Positions 52,517 through 61,573 of a stretch of 64,000 nucleotides of DNA are shown one piece after another. Below the pieces are notes generated by a model. The model did not search any database and was not told the origin of the DNA. It saw nothing but the letters and a program-made list of their open reading frames with translations. The stretch is from Catellatospora coxensis (GTDB lineage: Bacteria > Actinomycetota > Actinomycetes > Mycobacteriales > Micromonosporaceae). Numbering within the stretch: the first letter of the stretch is position 1; the number at the start of each line of letters is the position of its first letter. The translations under genes were made by a program, and so were the position numbers. The stretch is from the NCBI RefSeq assembly GCF_016862635.1, contig NZ_BONI01000026.1, positions 1 to 64,000 on the forward strand. Reading direction: 5' to 3'.

Positions 52517-52678
52517 CCGGTGGCCGGAGACGCGTTCGATGCCGCGATCTGCGAGCAGCGGCACGCGATGGAGTGCGGGATCAACCGGCTCAAGCGCCAC
52601 CGCGCGGTGGCAACGCGCTTCGACAAACTCGCCATCCGCTACGCGGCCACCGTGCAGACCGCGGCCATCAACGACTGA
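52517..52678 (+). pseudogene. IS5-type transposase remnant, copy 2
   Basis: The frame encodes [40 protein letters not shown] in sequence (two adjoining motifs) and ends at the transposase's natural type of C-terminus, TAAIND then TGA. This is the best preserved of three copies in the region, but only the last 50 or so residues remain. No terminal inverted repeat is evident. Confidence 0.8.
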
Positions 52679-52700
52679 TTACGTCCCCTTCAACCGCGCT

Positions 52701-53369
52701 CTAGCTCTCGAAGAGCTTCCAGTGGCCCTCGGACACGACCTCGACGGCACCGCCCACCACCTTGATAGCCGTGTCGTCGTCGACCGCGTATCCGGGCACC
52801 GGCACGCGCGCGGCCCACTTCTCGGCGTTGGCCATGGTGTTCTCCGGGCACATCGCGTTGTCCAAGTGCGGGAAGATCGAGAATCCGACCATACCCAGCG
52901 CGCTGTCGCCGCCGGCGGCCGACTTCCAGCCCACGAACTCCTCGCCGACGTGTGGGGCCATCACCATGCTGCCGGCGCTCAGTCCCACATAGACCGTCTC
53001 GGTCAGCTCCGAGAACAGATCCGCCAGGCCGGACTCACGCATCCAGTGGTGCAGATACAGCACGTCGCCGCCGCACACGAGCAGGGCATCGGTCTCCCGG
53101 ACCAAGGGGACCCAGTTCTCGGCGTCGATGCTGGGCAGCGCAGTCAGCTCCAGCATTCCTACGGACTTCCATCCCAGCTCGACCATGGGCGTGGACGTCT
53201 GCCCGGCGATCTGGCGCCACGTCATGACGGCGGTCCTGGGCAGCATGCCGTACATCGCGGTGGGGATGCACAAAGCGGTGGATTCGTCGATGGGTTTGCC
53301 CAGCATGTCGACGAGGGCGTCACGGATGCTCTGGTTGCTGACGCCGCCGGAGGTGAGGAGAAGCTTCAT
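52701..53369 (-). CDS. Peptidase E-like (S51) protein
   Basis: The 222-residue protein matches the S51 family: MKLLLTSGGVSNQSIRDAL at the start, ALLVCGGDVLYLHHWMR and the nucleophile elbow VGLSAGSM (Ser131), then FPHLDNAMCP. Peptidase E cleaves Asp-X dipeptides; related S51 enzymes process cyanophycin or act as cysteine-free class I amidotransferase-like hydrolases. AAGGAAGA precedes ATG 53369. Confidence 0.85.
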   Translation of the reverse strand: MKLLLTSGGVSNQSIRDALVDMLGKPIDESTALCIPTAMYGMLPRTAVMTWRQIAGQTSTPMVELGWKSVGMLELTALPSIDAENWVPLVRETDALLVCGGDVLYLHHWMRESGLADLFSELTETVYVGLSAGSMVMAPHVGEEFVGWKSAAGGDSALGMVGFSIFPHLDNAMCPENTMANAEKWAARVPVPGYAVDDDTAIKVVGGAVEVVSEGHWKLFES

Positions 53370-53534
53370 CGCGTCTTCCTTATCCATCGAGAGCTCGGAC
53401 CGGTCACGGCGAGCCGTGGAATCCATCGAACGCTGTCGGGAGCTTCGGTTGAGAAGTCAATCACGGTGCACTGACTCGCACAAGTGTACGAGCAAGCTGG
53501 CTGGGACTGGGACCGCCATGACACCGGGGGGCAG

Positions 53535-53582
53535 GATCGGCTCAAGCGCTACCGCGCGGTGGCCACGGGCCCGGCGCAGTAG
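53535..53582 (+). pseudogene. IS5-type transposase remnant, copy 3
   Basis: Sixteen codons, DRLKRYRAVATGPAQ then TAG, repeat the core of copies 1 and 2. Over 33 bases it differs from copy 2 at only three positions. Nothing else of the element is recognisable. Confidence 0.55.
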
Positions 53583-53701
53583 CCAGCCGTTCTAGGCGAC
53601 GCAGCGGGCCAGGCGCAGCGGCCGGTCTCGCGTCGACGAGCCCGTGCAAGCTCGGCAGACCAGTCGCCAGCCTTGGCCGCGAGGCCGCTTATGATGGCGC
53701 G

Positions 53702-54091
53702 ATGTCTCTCGCAGTGCGCTGGACTCGGCTGCTGATGGTGGCATCGGCAGCCGGCTTCGCGGGCGCGGCCTACGCCATCCGCGCTGCGATGGACGGGCCT
53801 GTCGAGCAGTACGCGGGGGCCGCCTTGTCCGCGGCCATCGTCTACACGATAGTGATCTTCATAAAGCCGATGATCTCTCCGCTGGCCGCCGGTGGCGTCG
53901 CGATCGCATACTGCTGGCTCATCGAGTTTGCGCAGCTCACCCCGTTGCCTGCGGCACTTTCGCAGCGCGACTGGCTCGCACGCCAGCTGCTGGGTGCCCA
54001 ATTCGACCTCATTGATGTCGCCTGGTATCCCGTCGGCGCCGTTCCACTGGTCGCCGCGCACTGGCTTCTGCGTGCCCGCACACGTTCCTAA
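53702..54091 (+). CDS. DUF2809 membrane protein
   Basis: The 129-residue protein has about four membrane helices and the DUF2809 features CWLIEFAQLTPLP in the middle and LLGAQFDLIDVAWYPVGAV near the end. The family is a small integral-membrane group of unknown function. It starts at ATG 53702. No operon partners are seen. Confidence 0.83.
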   Translation: MSLAVRWTRLLMVASAAGFAGAAYAIRAAMDGPVEQYAGAALSAAIVYTIVIFIKPMISPLAAGGVAIAYCWLIEFAQLTPLPAALSQRDWLARQLLGAQFDLIDVAWYPVGAVPLVAAHWLLRARTRS

Positions 54092-54576
54092 ACAAACTCA
54101 ACACCAGGTGGGTCGGCGGCGCGAGGCCGACCCCGGTCCGCCCGACCGGGCGGCGGGCCAGGCGACCGCGCCGCGCGATCCGTGACCTGCTACCCCTGGC
54201 GGAGCGTGCCGACCAGGACCCGCGACCTGTCCGGCACGCTACACGGCTCTGAGCAGGGGATACCTCTGTCGCAGAGGTATCCGAGCCAGATGTCCGCCAC
54301 TTCGTGCTCCTGTCTTCCTGCGGATGTTCGTCAGAACGCGCGCCACTTGTCGACCATCGGGAGTCAGCGGCGAGACTGGCGCACGGGCTGCCACGTCATT
54401 CTGCGTAGACGTCGACAGTGATGTTGGACCAGGGGTCGACGCGCGCTTCTGTCGATGTGCAGAAGTTGGGCAATGGCAAGTGGTCGACGGACATAGCCTG
54501 AGCTGTCTGGCGGTGGGGAGCTGGTCGGCTCGCCTGCCCACGCTGGGTGCGGGCGGGGGCCAGAAGGTTTCCGGTG
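54092..54576. other. Gene-free stretch with one strong hairpin
   Basis: No gene is supported in these 485 bases. GGATACCTCTG (54258-54268) and its exact complement (54272-54282) form an 11-bp stem with a TCG loop, about 165 bases after the DUF2809 stop. It may be a terminator or the remains of a small element. The sequence is less GC-skewed by codon position than the genes around it. Confidence 0.45.
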
Positions 54577-55239
54577 TCAGCCGGTGAGGCCGGCGTCGTG
54601 GGCGAGTAGGGCGACCTGGGTACGGTTGTTGAGATCGAGTTTGGTGAGTATCCGGGAAATGTGGGCTTTCACGGTGGCCACGCTCACGAACAGCTCGCCC
54701 GCGATCTCGGCGTTGGACTTGCCCCGCCCGACGGCGATGGCTACCTCGCGTTCGCGTTCGCTGAGCAGACGCAGCGCGGTGGTGGCGTGCTGTTGCCGGG
54801 CGGCGGCGCCGGTGTTGCTGAGGTGGGCGATGAGCCGGCGGGTGACGGTCGGCGACAGGATGGGTTCGCCGGCTGCAACCCGCGCGACGGCGCGCAGGAT
54901 CTCGGCGGGTGGCGTGTGTTTGAGCAGGAAGCCGCTGGCCCCGGCGCGCAGGGCGCGCAGGACGTACTCGTCTGCGTCGAAGGTGGTCAGGACGATGACC
55001 TCAGGCGGGCCGGGTCGGGCGCGGAGTCGTTCGGTGGCGGCGAGGCCGTCGAGGGTGGGCATGCGGATGTCCATCAGCACCACGTCCGGGGCGTATGCGT
55101 CGACGGCGGCGGCTACTTCGCTTCCGTCACCGGCCTCGCCCACCACGGCGAGGTCCGGCGAGCCGCCGATGACCATGGTGAGGCCGGCCCGCACGAGCGG
55201 GTCGTCGTCGACGATGAGGACCCGCACCGGTGCGTTCAC
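54577..55239 (-). CDS. NarL/LuxR-type response regulator
   Basis: The 220-residue protein has a receiver domain with acidic pocket DDDP, phosphoacceptor Asp57 in VVLMDIRMP and a C-terminal LuxR helix-turn-helix (LSEREREVAIAVGRGKSNAEIA). It starts at GTG 55239 with AAGGAG upstream. It is the second gene after the histidine kinase, with 52 bases between them. The regulated genes are unknown. Confidence 0.92.
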   Translation of the reverse strand: MNAPVRVLIVDDDPLVRAGLTMVIGGSPDLAVVGEAGDGSEVAAAVDAYAPDVVLMDIRMPTLDGLAATERLRARPGPPEVIVLTTFDADEYVLRALRAGASGFLLKHTPPAEILRAVARVAAGEPILSPTVTRRLIAHLSNTGAAARQQHATTALRLLSEREREVAIAVGRGKSNAEIAGELFVSVATVKAHISRILTKLDLNNRTQVALLAHDAGLTG

Positions 55240-55291
55240 GTTGGGCTCCTTGTCCGTGCTCACCTGGGCCGGAGGCCGGTTCCGACCGCGA

Positions 55292-56518
55292 TCAGAGGGT
55301 AGGCCACGGTAGCCAGGCCCTGAGCCGGAAGTCACCGGCGGGGGTGGGGCCGTGTTCGAGGCGTCCGCCGGCGAGGGCGGCCCGTTCGGTGAGCCCGATG
55401 AGGCCGATGCCGGCGCCGGGGATGCCGGCAGGACTGGCCTCGGCAGGGTGCGAGTTGCGGATCTCGACGGCTACGCCGTCGCCCGGGGTTGCCCGGACGG
55501 TGACGGCCACCTCGCCGTCGGGGGCGTGCTTGCGGGCGTTGGTCAGCCCTTCCTGCACGATCCGGTACGCGCTGCGCCCCACACCAGCCGGTACGGCCGA
55601 CAGCGCGTCGGTCTGCCAGTCGAGCCGTACCCGCATCCCGGCGCGCCGCGATTGGTCGACGAGGTCAGGGAGGTCGGCCAGGGTGGGCTGCGGCCGTTCC
55701 GGCGTCTCGTCAGACCGGTCGACACCGGTACGGAGGACGCCGATCACCTCCCGAAGGTCCTCCAGCGCCTGGTAGGCGCTGTCGCGGACCACCCCTGCGG
55801 CACGGGCGACCTCCTCGGGCGCGGCGTCGGGGCGTAGCTCCAGCGCCCCGGCGTGCAGGCAAAGCAGGGACAGGCGGTGGGCGAGCACGTCGTGCATCTC
55901 CCGGGCGATCCGGTTGCGTTCACCCTGGCGGGCTTCGGCGACACGCAGTTCCTGTTCGGCCTCGACCCGCCCAGCCCGCTCCCGCAGCGACTGGCGTCGG
56001 GCCCGTACAAACATGCCCCAGGCGAGTACCGCGGCCGCGAAGACGACGCCCAGCACGATCTCCGACGGGGACCCGACTGGGACGTCGGGCCGAACCAGCA
56101 GCGTCAGGAACGGGACGAGCGCGTACCCAGCCACGATCGGGGCGACCACCGCGAAGCGCCGGTGAACAGCGACGGTGAACAGCGCGATGACCGCCGCGCC
56201 CGCCGCCGACGTCGCGTAGACGCCGACCACACCGGCGACCACGGCGAGGCCGACCGGCCAGCGCCGGCGCAGCCACACCCCCAGGCTGCACAGGCCGCCG
56301 AGGACGAGGTCGACAGTGAGCGGGACCGGCGCGATGTGCTGCGCGAGGCCGTCGCCCAGGGCGAGCACCGTGAGGCCGACGGCCAGCAGGAAACACGCGG
56401 CGTCGACCACCCGGCCGCGGATCATGCGCCCGGCCGGGCGTGCCGGATCGTGGCCGGCATCGCTGGTCACGCCCGCCGGGAGCAGGCTCCGATCCTGCGG
56501 CGGCGCCGGGAACATCAT
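55292..56518 (-). CDS. NarL-type sensor histidine kinase
   Basis: The 408-residue kinase has four to five membrane segments (about 37-170), a HisKA_3 phosphoacceptor His209 in RIAREMHDVLAHRLSLL and an HATPase domain with VQEGLTNARKHAP and GIGLIGLTERAALAGG. It starts at MMFPAPPQDR; upstream codons are not supported. It phosphorylates the response regulator encoded next. Such pairs often sense envelope stress in actinobacteria. Confidence 0.9.
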   Translation of the reverse strand: MMFPAPPQDRSLLPAGVTSDAGHDPARPAGRMIRGRVVDAACFLLAVGLTVLALGDGLAQHIAPVPLTVDLVLGGLCSLGVWLRRRWPVGLAVVAGVVGVYATSAAGAAVIALFTVAVHRRFAVVAPIVAGYALVPFLTLLVRPDVPVGSPSEIVLGVVFAAAVLAWGMFVRARRQSLRERAGRVEAEQELRVAEARQGERNRIAREMHDVLAHRLSLLCLHAGALELRPDAAPEEVARAAGVVRDSAYQALEDLREVIGVLRTGVDRSDETPERPQPTLADLPDLVDQSRRAGMRVRLDWQTDALSAVPAGVGRSAYRIVQEGLTNARKHAPDGEVAVTVRATPGDGVAVEIRNSHPAEASPAGIPGAGIGLIGLTERAALAGGRLEHGPTPAGDFRLRAWLPWPTL

Positions 56519-56759
56519 GATCAAAGGGTACGGCCGGGTCGGGCCCCACGGCATCCGACCAAAGTCGATCCCGCGGTGTAGACCTTCGGCCCACCACCAT
56601 CGACCTTGGCTCGTAGCGGTGTATCCGGCTGCTCCAGCAACCTGTTCCACATCACCGGAACCGACAGCCAAAGAAGACCGAAACCAATTCCGACCATACC
56701 TGCGCCAGCGAATGACGCGGTGTTGCACCGATCATCCGACCGCAACGAAAGAGTGAGAG

Positions 56760-57725
56760 ATGAGATCACCGCATAACCCCGCCACCGCGCTGGAATCCCT
56801 GCACGTACCCATGAGCGCGGCGGCGGCAACGACGAGGCCGACCCCGACCCGAGCGCTCCGAGAGCGGGTCGTGGGCGCGACGGCGATCACGTTGGCAGCG
56901 TCGGTGGCGATCCAGAACGCGGTGGTGGTCTGGGCCGGAGCGCCAGACTACGGGGACCCGATCAAGGAGGTACTCGCCTTCCACGCGGAGCACCGGGTCG
57001 CGGTCACGATCGCGGTCGGCCTGGAGGCGCTGAACCTGCCGCTGCTGCTCGGGTTCCTGACCGGTCTCCACGGGCTCGTCGCGCGCCGCGGGCGTGCGGG
57101 CGCAGACTGGTCACGCCTCGCGGTCGCCGCAGGCGCGACCCTCTCGGCAGTCTTCGCGCTCTACGCCGTCCTGTGGAACGGTGTCGTGCTGTCCGCCGGC
57201 GAGCTCGCCGAGCCGAGCCCGGAGTTCGAGCTCACCTGGCAATTGCACGCAGCAGCCTTCGCGTTGGCGCTGCCGGCACTCGGCGCCACACTTATCGGCG
57301 CTGCGCTGGCGGCGCATGCGAGCCAGCTGACGCCACCGTGGCAGCGTCTGCTCGCCGTGGCCGGGGGAGGCCTGCTGCTCGCCGCCGGGGCGGCCAACCT
57401 CGCGATCGCGGACGGCTCAGGGCTCCTCTTCGTGGGGATGCCCGGCTACGCCGCCTGGCTCGTGTGGCTGCTCGCGACCGGCGTGCGGCTGGTGCGCGCT
57501 CGAACAGCTGACCGTCCTGACGGCGTATCGACCTCCGACGAGCAGGGATTCGAGCACCTGCTCGTCGGCGAACCCCCGCAGCAGCGGCAGCTCGCCCAGC
57601 TCGGCGGGCACGACCCGCACCTGGGCTCCGACATTCGTGAACGTCAGCCGCCCGTCGCCGACCAGGTAGGTGAGCCGCCGGTTCACCCGGTAGGTGCCGC
57701 CGCCGACCTGCACCCACGGCAGTGA
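56760..57725 (+). CDS. Multispanning membrane protein with read-through tail
   Basis: The 321-residue frame has about six membrane helices in residues 30-245 and no recognised family; it looks like small actinobacterial membrane proteins sometimes next to two-component systems. Residues after about 258 (from [11 protein letters not shown]) are hydrophilic and are encoded antisense to the encapsulin fragment. The natural C-terminus was therefore probably lost at the junction near 57535. It diverges from the histidine kinase gene. Confidence 0.65.
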   Translation: MRSPHNPATALESLHVPMSAAAATTRPTPTRALRERVVGATAITLAASVAIQNAVVVWAGAPDYGDPIKEVLAFHAEHRVAVTIAVGLEALNLPLLLGFLTGLHGLVARRGRAGADWSRLAVAAGATLSAVFALYAVLWNGVVLSAGELAEPSPEFELTWQLHAAAFALALPALGATLIGAALAAHASQLTPPWQRLLAVAGGGLLLAAGAANLAIADGSGLLFVGMPGYAAWLVWLLATGVRLVRARTADRPDGVSTSDEQGFEHLLVGEPPQQRQLAQLGGHDPHLGSDIRERQPPVADQVGEPPVHPVGAAADLHPRQ

Positions 57726-57920
57726 CCGCAGCAGCCAGCGGGAGGAGATCTCCTGCATCTGCGGTACGGACTTCGTCATCGTCGCAAGGTTGCGGGCCGC
57801 CGCGGTGCTGAGGCTCTGGCGCGAACGCGCCCCGTCGTCGATACCGGACTCCACCACGCTGGTCCTGGGGACTTCACCACCCGTCAAGGACTGCCCTCGG
57901 CCCGGTCGAGCCGATACCAC
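57543..57920 (-). pseudogene. Truncated family 2 encapsulin shell gene
   Basis: The frame encodes [56 protein letters not shown] and [20 protein letters not shown]. In order this is the N-terminal arm and start of family 2 encapsulin shell proteins (those with an inserted cyclic-nucleotide-binding-like domain in subfamily B). Homology stops after about 126 codons of a roughly 400-470 residue protein, at the junction with the convergent membrane-protein gene. No shell can form from it, and no cargo gene is near. Confidence 0.75.
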
Positions 57921-57944
57921 AAACAGCTGGATTGACCGAGAGGG

Positions 57945-58790
57945 TCAGTCCAGCACCTCCACGATGTCACCGACGCTGATCGTACGATCCTCGGGGGAGC
58001 GCCCGCCCGGTTCGGGCCGCACCGTCAGCTGGAGACCGAAAAGGAGCTTCTGGTCGACGTTGCGTCGTTTGGCGAGAGTACGCAGTGGCTCCCGCCCCTG
58101 CTGCCCGGTGTCCTGGTCGATCGTCGCGACCGCACAGCGGGCGCACTCGCCGACGCCGTGGAACACGGCCCCGCCGATCCGGATTCGCCGGCCGACCCAC
58201 TCGGCTTCGGCCCACGGCGTGGCGCCGCTGACCACTACGTTGGGGCGGAACTGGATCATCGGCAGCGGCCGCTCAGGGTCGTCCGACACCGCCAGCCAGT
58301 CGTTGAACGCGTCCAGTGACGCGGTGTTGGCCAGCAGCAGCGGAGTGCCGTCGGCGAAACTCACCTCGGCACCGGAGCCGGCCGGAACCGGCCAGGGAAC
58401 GAGGCTGGCGGCGGGGTTGTCGAGCCAGACCAGCCGGGCGGTGCGGCCCAGCAGTCGCTTGAGCCAGGCGTCCGCCTTGGGGCTGGCGGCGCGTACCGGT
58501 GCGGGCGGGCGCTGCCGGTACACCTGGACCTCGGTCGCCTCGCCGTCGGTCGGTTCGGCCAGATCGAGCGTGGCCAGCCCCGGTGCGTCCAGGGTCAGCC
58601 TGCCCGACCGAGATACCGCCCGCATCGTGACCAGTTCCCGGTGCTGGTGTTGGGACAGTCCGAGTCCGTCTTCGTCCACGATCAGCCAGCGCCGGTCGCC
58701 CTCCAGGCCCCAGGGCTCGACCATGGCCGTGTCCCGGTCCATCCGGCGGCATCCCTTCACGGGATAGGTAAATATCGATGCCACTCGCAT
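57945..58790 (-). CDS. MOSC-domain protein
   Basis: The 281-residue protein has the MOSC N-terminal beta-barrel (IFTYPVKGCRRMDRD, GLEGDRRWLIVDEDG) and the MOSC domain with FRPNVVVSG, AEAEWVGRRIRIGG and GECARCAVATID. In YcbX- and MARC-like proteins this fold binds molybdenum cofactor and takes part in reducing N-hydroxylated compounds with a redox partner. No ferredoxin domain is fused here. It is intact and monocistronic. Confidence 0.9.
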   Translation of the reverse strand: MRVASIFTYPVKGCRRMDRDTAMVEPWGLEGDRRWLIVDEDGLGLSQHQHRELVTMRAVSRSGRLTLDAPGLATLDLAEPTDGEATEVQVYRQRPPAPVRAASPKADAWLKRLLGRTARLVWLDNPAASLVPWPVPAGSGAEVSFADGTPLLLANTASLDAFNDWLAVSDDPERPLPMIQFRPNVVVSGATPWAEAEWVGRRIRIGGAVFHGVGECARCAVATIDQDTGQQGREPLRTLAKRRNVDQKLLFGLQLTVRPEPGGRSPEDRTISVGDIVEVLD

Positions 58791-58799
58791 CCGGTCAGG

Positions 58800-58928
58800 A
58801 TGACACGACGCGGTGTGACGCCGCTACCCCGTCTGTCGTACCGTGATGTCGAGGAGCTGCTGGTCGGGCGCGGGTTCGAGGTCGACCACGGCACCGTGTT
58901 CCGGTGGGTCCGCGGGGCACTGACGTTG
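58800..58928 (+). mobile_element. IS6-type transposase fragment
   Basis: About 40 codons encode LSYRDVEELLVGRGFEVDHG followed by TVFRWVRGA, the conserved N-terminal segment of IS6-family transposases. The DDE core is absent, and the frame runs into unrelated sequence antisense to the EAL gene end. Confidence 0.6.
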
Positions 58929-58963
58929 CGCCCAGGCCGCCACCGCGGTCGGCAGCGGCTCGG

Positions 58964-60721
58964 TCAGCGTCGGGCAGGTGTCCGGAAGCCGGGACGGCTC
59001 AGCCCGGCCGGGTCGGGGTGGTCGATCCAGTATCTGACCTGCTGGTCGCTCATGGGCCGGGCGAAGAGGCGGCCCTGCCCGTGGGTGCAGCGGGCCTGTA
59101 GGAGGTGGTCGAGTTCGGCTCGGCGCTCGATGCCCGCGGCGACGGTGTCGAGTCTCATCCGGTGGGCCAGGGCGATGATGCCGGCCACGAGTCCGGCCTG
59201 GTGCGGGGAGGTGGTGATGCTGCCGGTAAGGGCCCGGTCGAGCTTGAGGACGTCGATCGGGGCGTGGCGGAGGTTGTCGAGGGCGGAGTGACCGGCGCTG
59301 AATTCGACGGCCACGCGGACACCTGCGCGCCGCAGCTCGGCCAGGTCTCGCCAGACCCGCTCGCCGTCACCCACCAGCAGCGTCTCGGCGATCCCCAAGG
59401 TCAGCCGGTGCGGGGCGAGCCCGGACCGGGCCAGGCTGCGCAGCACCTGTTCGAGGAACCCCGCGGTGTGGAACTGCCGCATGGAGACGTCGACGCTGAC
59501 GTAGGGCAACGCGCCGGTGGGCGGGGCGGTCCAGGCCGCTGCGGCGGCCGCCGCCTGCGCCAGGACCCGGTTTCCGATCGATACGATGGCACCGGTGTCG
59601 CCGGTGACATCGAGGACCTGGCTGGGCGTGAGCCTTGCCCGCCCGGGGTCGCTCCAGCGCAGCAGGGCCTCGAACCCGACGGGCGCCTGGTCGGCCAGCC
59701 GCACGATCGGCTGGTACTCCAGGAAGAACTCGCCGGCGGGCATCGCCTGTCGCGGGCGGACGCGTTCGGCGCTCGAGGAGTCCAGGGCGGGGCCATGGTG
59801 GAACCAGTCGACCTTGCCTGCGGCTCTGGCGGTGTAGCGGTCGACATCGAGCTCGCATCGCAGGTCGGCGGCCGTGTTGCCGTCGGTGGCGAGCGGGACG
59901 CCGGCTCGGGCGGACGCCGGGCGTCCGTCGCGTTCGAGCGCGATGCCGTGACCGCGTCCGTCGGGCGCCGGCCGTGGCCGTGGTCGCCGGGCGGGCGGCC
60001 GGGCCGGGGCGGGGCCCGCGGCGGCGAGCTGCTGGCGCTCGTGGAGGTGGGTGCTGATCGCGTGCAGGAACGCGACGACGCCGAGCATCTCGAACAGCTC
60101 CTCGACCGAGGCCGCCAGCAGGTACTCCATGTATGCGACGCCGGGGGTGGCGTGGCCGCCGCCGCCGCGGCCGACGAAGGCGCCGACGATCTCCATGCCG
60201 ACCGCTCCGAGCATGAACAGCACGCCGCCGCTGGCGATCAGCAGCCGTATGCGCAGCGGCAGCCGGAGCAGGAACCGCAGGTAGGCGACGCAGAACACGA
60301 GCACGAGGGGCGTGGCGACCACGATCCAGGACAGGTAGGACGCCTTGCCCAGCTGCAGCACGCCGATCTTGCGGCTCATCTCGTGCATCTGGCTGATCTC
60401 GTCCATGGAAAGGAACGCGAAGACGAGCGACAGCATGCGCCAGTGGCCGGCGTCTCTGTCGCCCTTGGCGCGCGTGTCCTTGGCGATCTCCCACAGCACG
60501 TAGGTGGTCAGCATGAGCAGGGTGGTGGAGAACCAGGTCGGGAGGTTGCGCTCCTTGTCCACGTTGACGAAGGTCGTCCACCACGCGAAGCCCGGGACGA
60601 GCTCGCGCAGTCCCAACCCGTGGTAGAGGTAGTTGGCGACGAGGTTGAGCGTGTGCAGGGCGGCGACACAGCACAGCAGGAGGCGGGCGAACGGGCGGGG
60701 ATCCGGCAGGTTGATTCTCAT
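58964..60721 (-). CDS. Membrane protein with degenerate EAL domain
   Basis: The 585-residue protein has about six membrane helices (10-225), a Pro/Arg linker and a C-terminal EAL domain (335-575). EALLRW is present at 351-356 and LKLDRAL at 492-498. The usual DDFG is replaced by EFSAGH (473-478) and VAEGVE by VAAGIE, so several metal ligands are lost and c-di-GMP hydrolysis is doubtful; binding or sensing is more likely. The membrane part has conserved-looking acidic/His positions DEISQMHE (107-114) and VEELFEM (206-212). It starts at ATG 60721. Confidence 0.82.
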   Translation of the reverse strand: MRINLPDPRPFARLLLCCVAALHTLNLVANYLYHGLGLRELVPGFAWWTTFVNVDKERNLPTWFSTTLLMLTTYVLWEIAKDTRAKGDRDAGHWRMLSLVFAFLSMDEISQMHEMSRKIGVLQLGKASYLSWIVVATPLVLVFCVAYLRFLLRLPLRIRLLIASGGVLFMLGAVGMEIVGAFVGRGGGGHATPGVAYMEYLLAASVEELFEMLGVVAFLHAISTHLHERQQLAAAGPAPARPPARRPRPRPAPDGRGHGIALERDGRPASARAGVPLATDGNTAADLRCELDVDRYTARAAGKVDWFHHGPALDSSSAERVRPRQAMPAGEFFLEYQPIVRLADQAPVGFEALLRWSDPGRARLTPSQVLDVTGDTGAIVSIGNRVLAQAAAAAAAWTAPPTGALPYVSVDVSMRQFHTAGFLEQVLRSLARSGLAPHRLTLGIAETLLVGDGERVWRDLAELRRAGVRVAVEFSAGHSALDNLRHAPIDVLKLDRALTGSITTSPHQAGLVAGIIALAHRMRLDTVAAGIERRAELDHLLQARCTHGQGRLFARPMSDQQVRYWIDHPDPAGLSRPGFRTPARR

Positions 60722-60919
60722 CGCGGTCTCAGGTCGACGGTCGGCCAACTCACTTCGAGCGACCTGGCTGTCGGATATAACGGACGACACGCGTTCTCGT
60801 TCTCATCCCGCCGCTGACGACCGCACCATGGACCAGGCGGCCCGGGGCGGCGGCTACGGCGTGACGCCGGGCCCCGCGTTCGTGGCGGGAGGCGATGGAG
60901 CAGTGGCCGGCTGGATGGA

Positions 60920-61492
60920 TCAGTACGGCATGGGTACCTCCCGCGGCGGCGAGTCCGGCTCCTTGTAGCCACCGCGCTTCTGCCACCGGGGTAGCTTGAC
61001 GGGTTCCTGCTCGACCGTCGTGTACGGGATCTGGCTGAGCAGGTGGCTGATGACGTTGAGCCGCCCGCGTTTCTTGTCGTCGGTGTGCGCGATGTGCCAG
61101 GGCGCCCACGCGGAGTCGGTGCGGCGGAACATCTCGTCCCTGGCCCGTGAGTAGTCGTATCACCGGTTGCAGGACTGGACATCCAGCTGGGACGGCTTCC
61201 AGCGTTTGCGCCGGTCGACGAACCGGTCCCGCAGGCGCAGCGTCTGCTGTTCTCGGCTGACCTCCAGCCAGTACTTGAGCAGGATCACGCCGGAGTTCAC
61301 GATGGCCTGCTCCACGGCAGGCACGACGTCGAGGAACTGGTCGGTCTCCTGCGACTTGCAGAAGCCCGTGACGAGCTCGACACCGGCGCGGTTGTACCAG
61401 CTCCGGTCGAAGATGACGACCTCACCGCCGGCGGGCAGGTGCGGGAGGTAGCGACGTGGGTCGGACGGTGCCGGAGGCCACGCCCACCAGAT
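60920..61492 (-). pseudogene. ppk2: PPK2 polyphosphate kinase remnant with in-frame stop
   Basis: In one frame the sequence runs LPAGGEVVIFDRSWYNRAGV, VILLKYWLEVSREQQ and KRWKPSQLDVQSCNR, then TGA (61162-61160), then YDYSRARDEMFRRTDSAWAP and GRLNVISHLLSQIPY. PPK2 enzymes have Trp at the stop position (R-W-V-D-Y-S-R-A), so TGG to TGA explains the break. The N-terminal 90-100 residues with the Walker A motif are also missing. The gene cannot encode an active kinase. Confidence 0.8.
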
Positions 61493-61573
61493 CGCATTGC
61501 CGACCCGCAGCGCTGCTGGGTCGGGTCCGATGTGAACGCCGCTACCTAGCCCGGGGGCACTACATTCGACGTC

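Noticed and set aside
58964-60721. Active c-di-GMP phosphodiesterase
   Set aside because: Key metal-binding positions of the EAL family are replaced, so the entry is described as degenerate.
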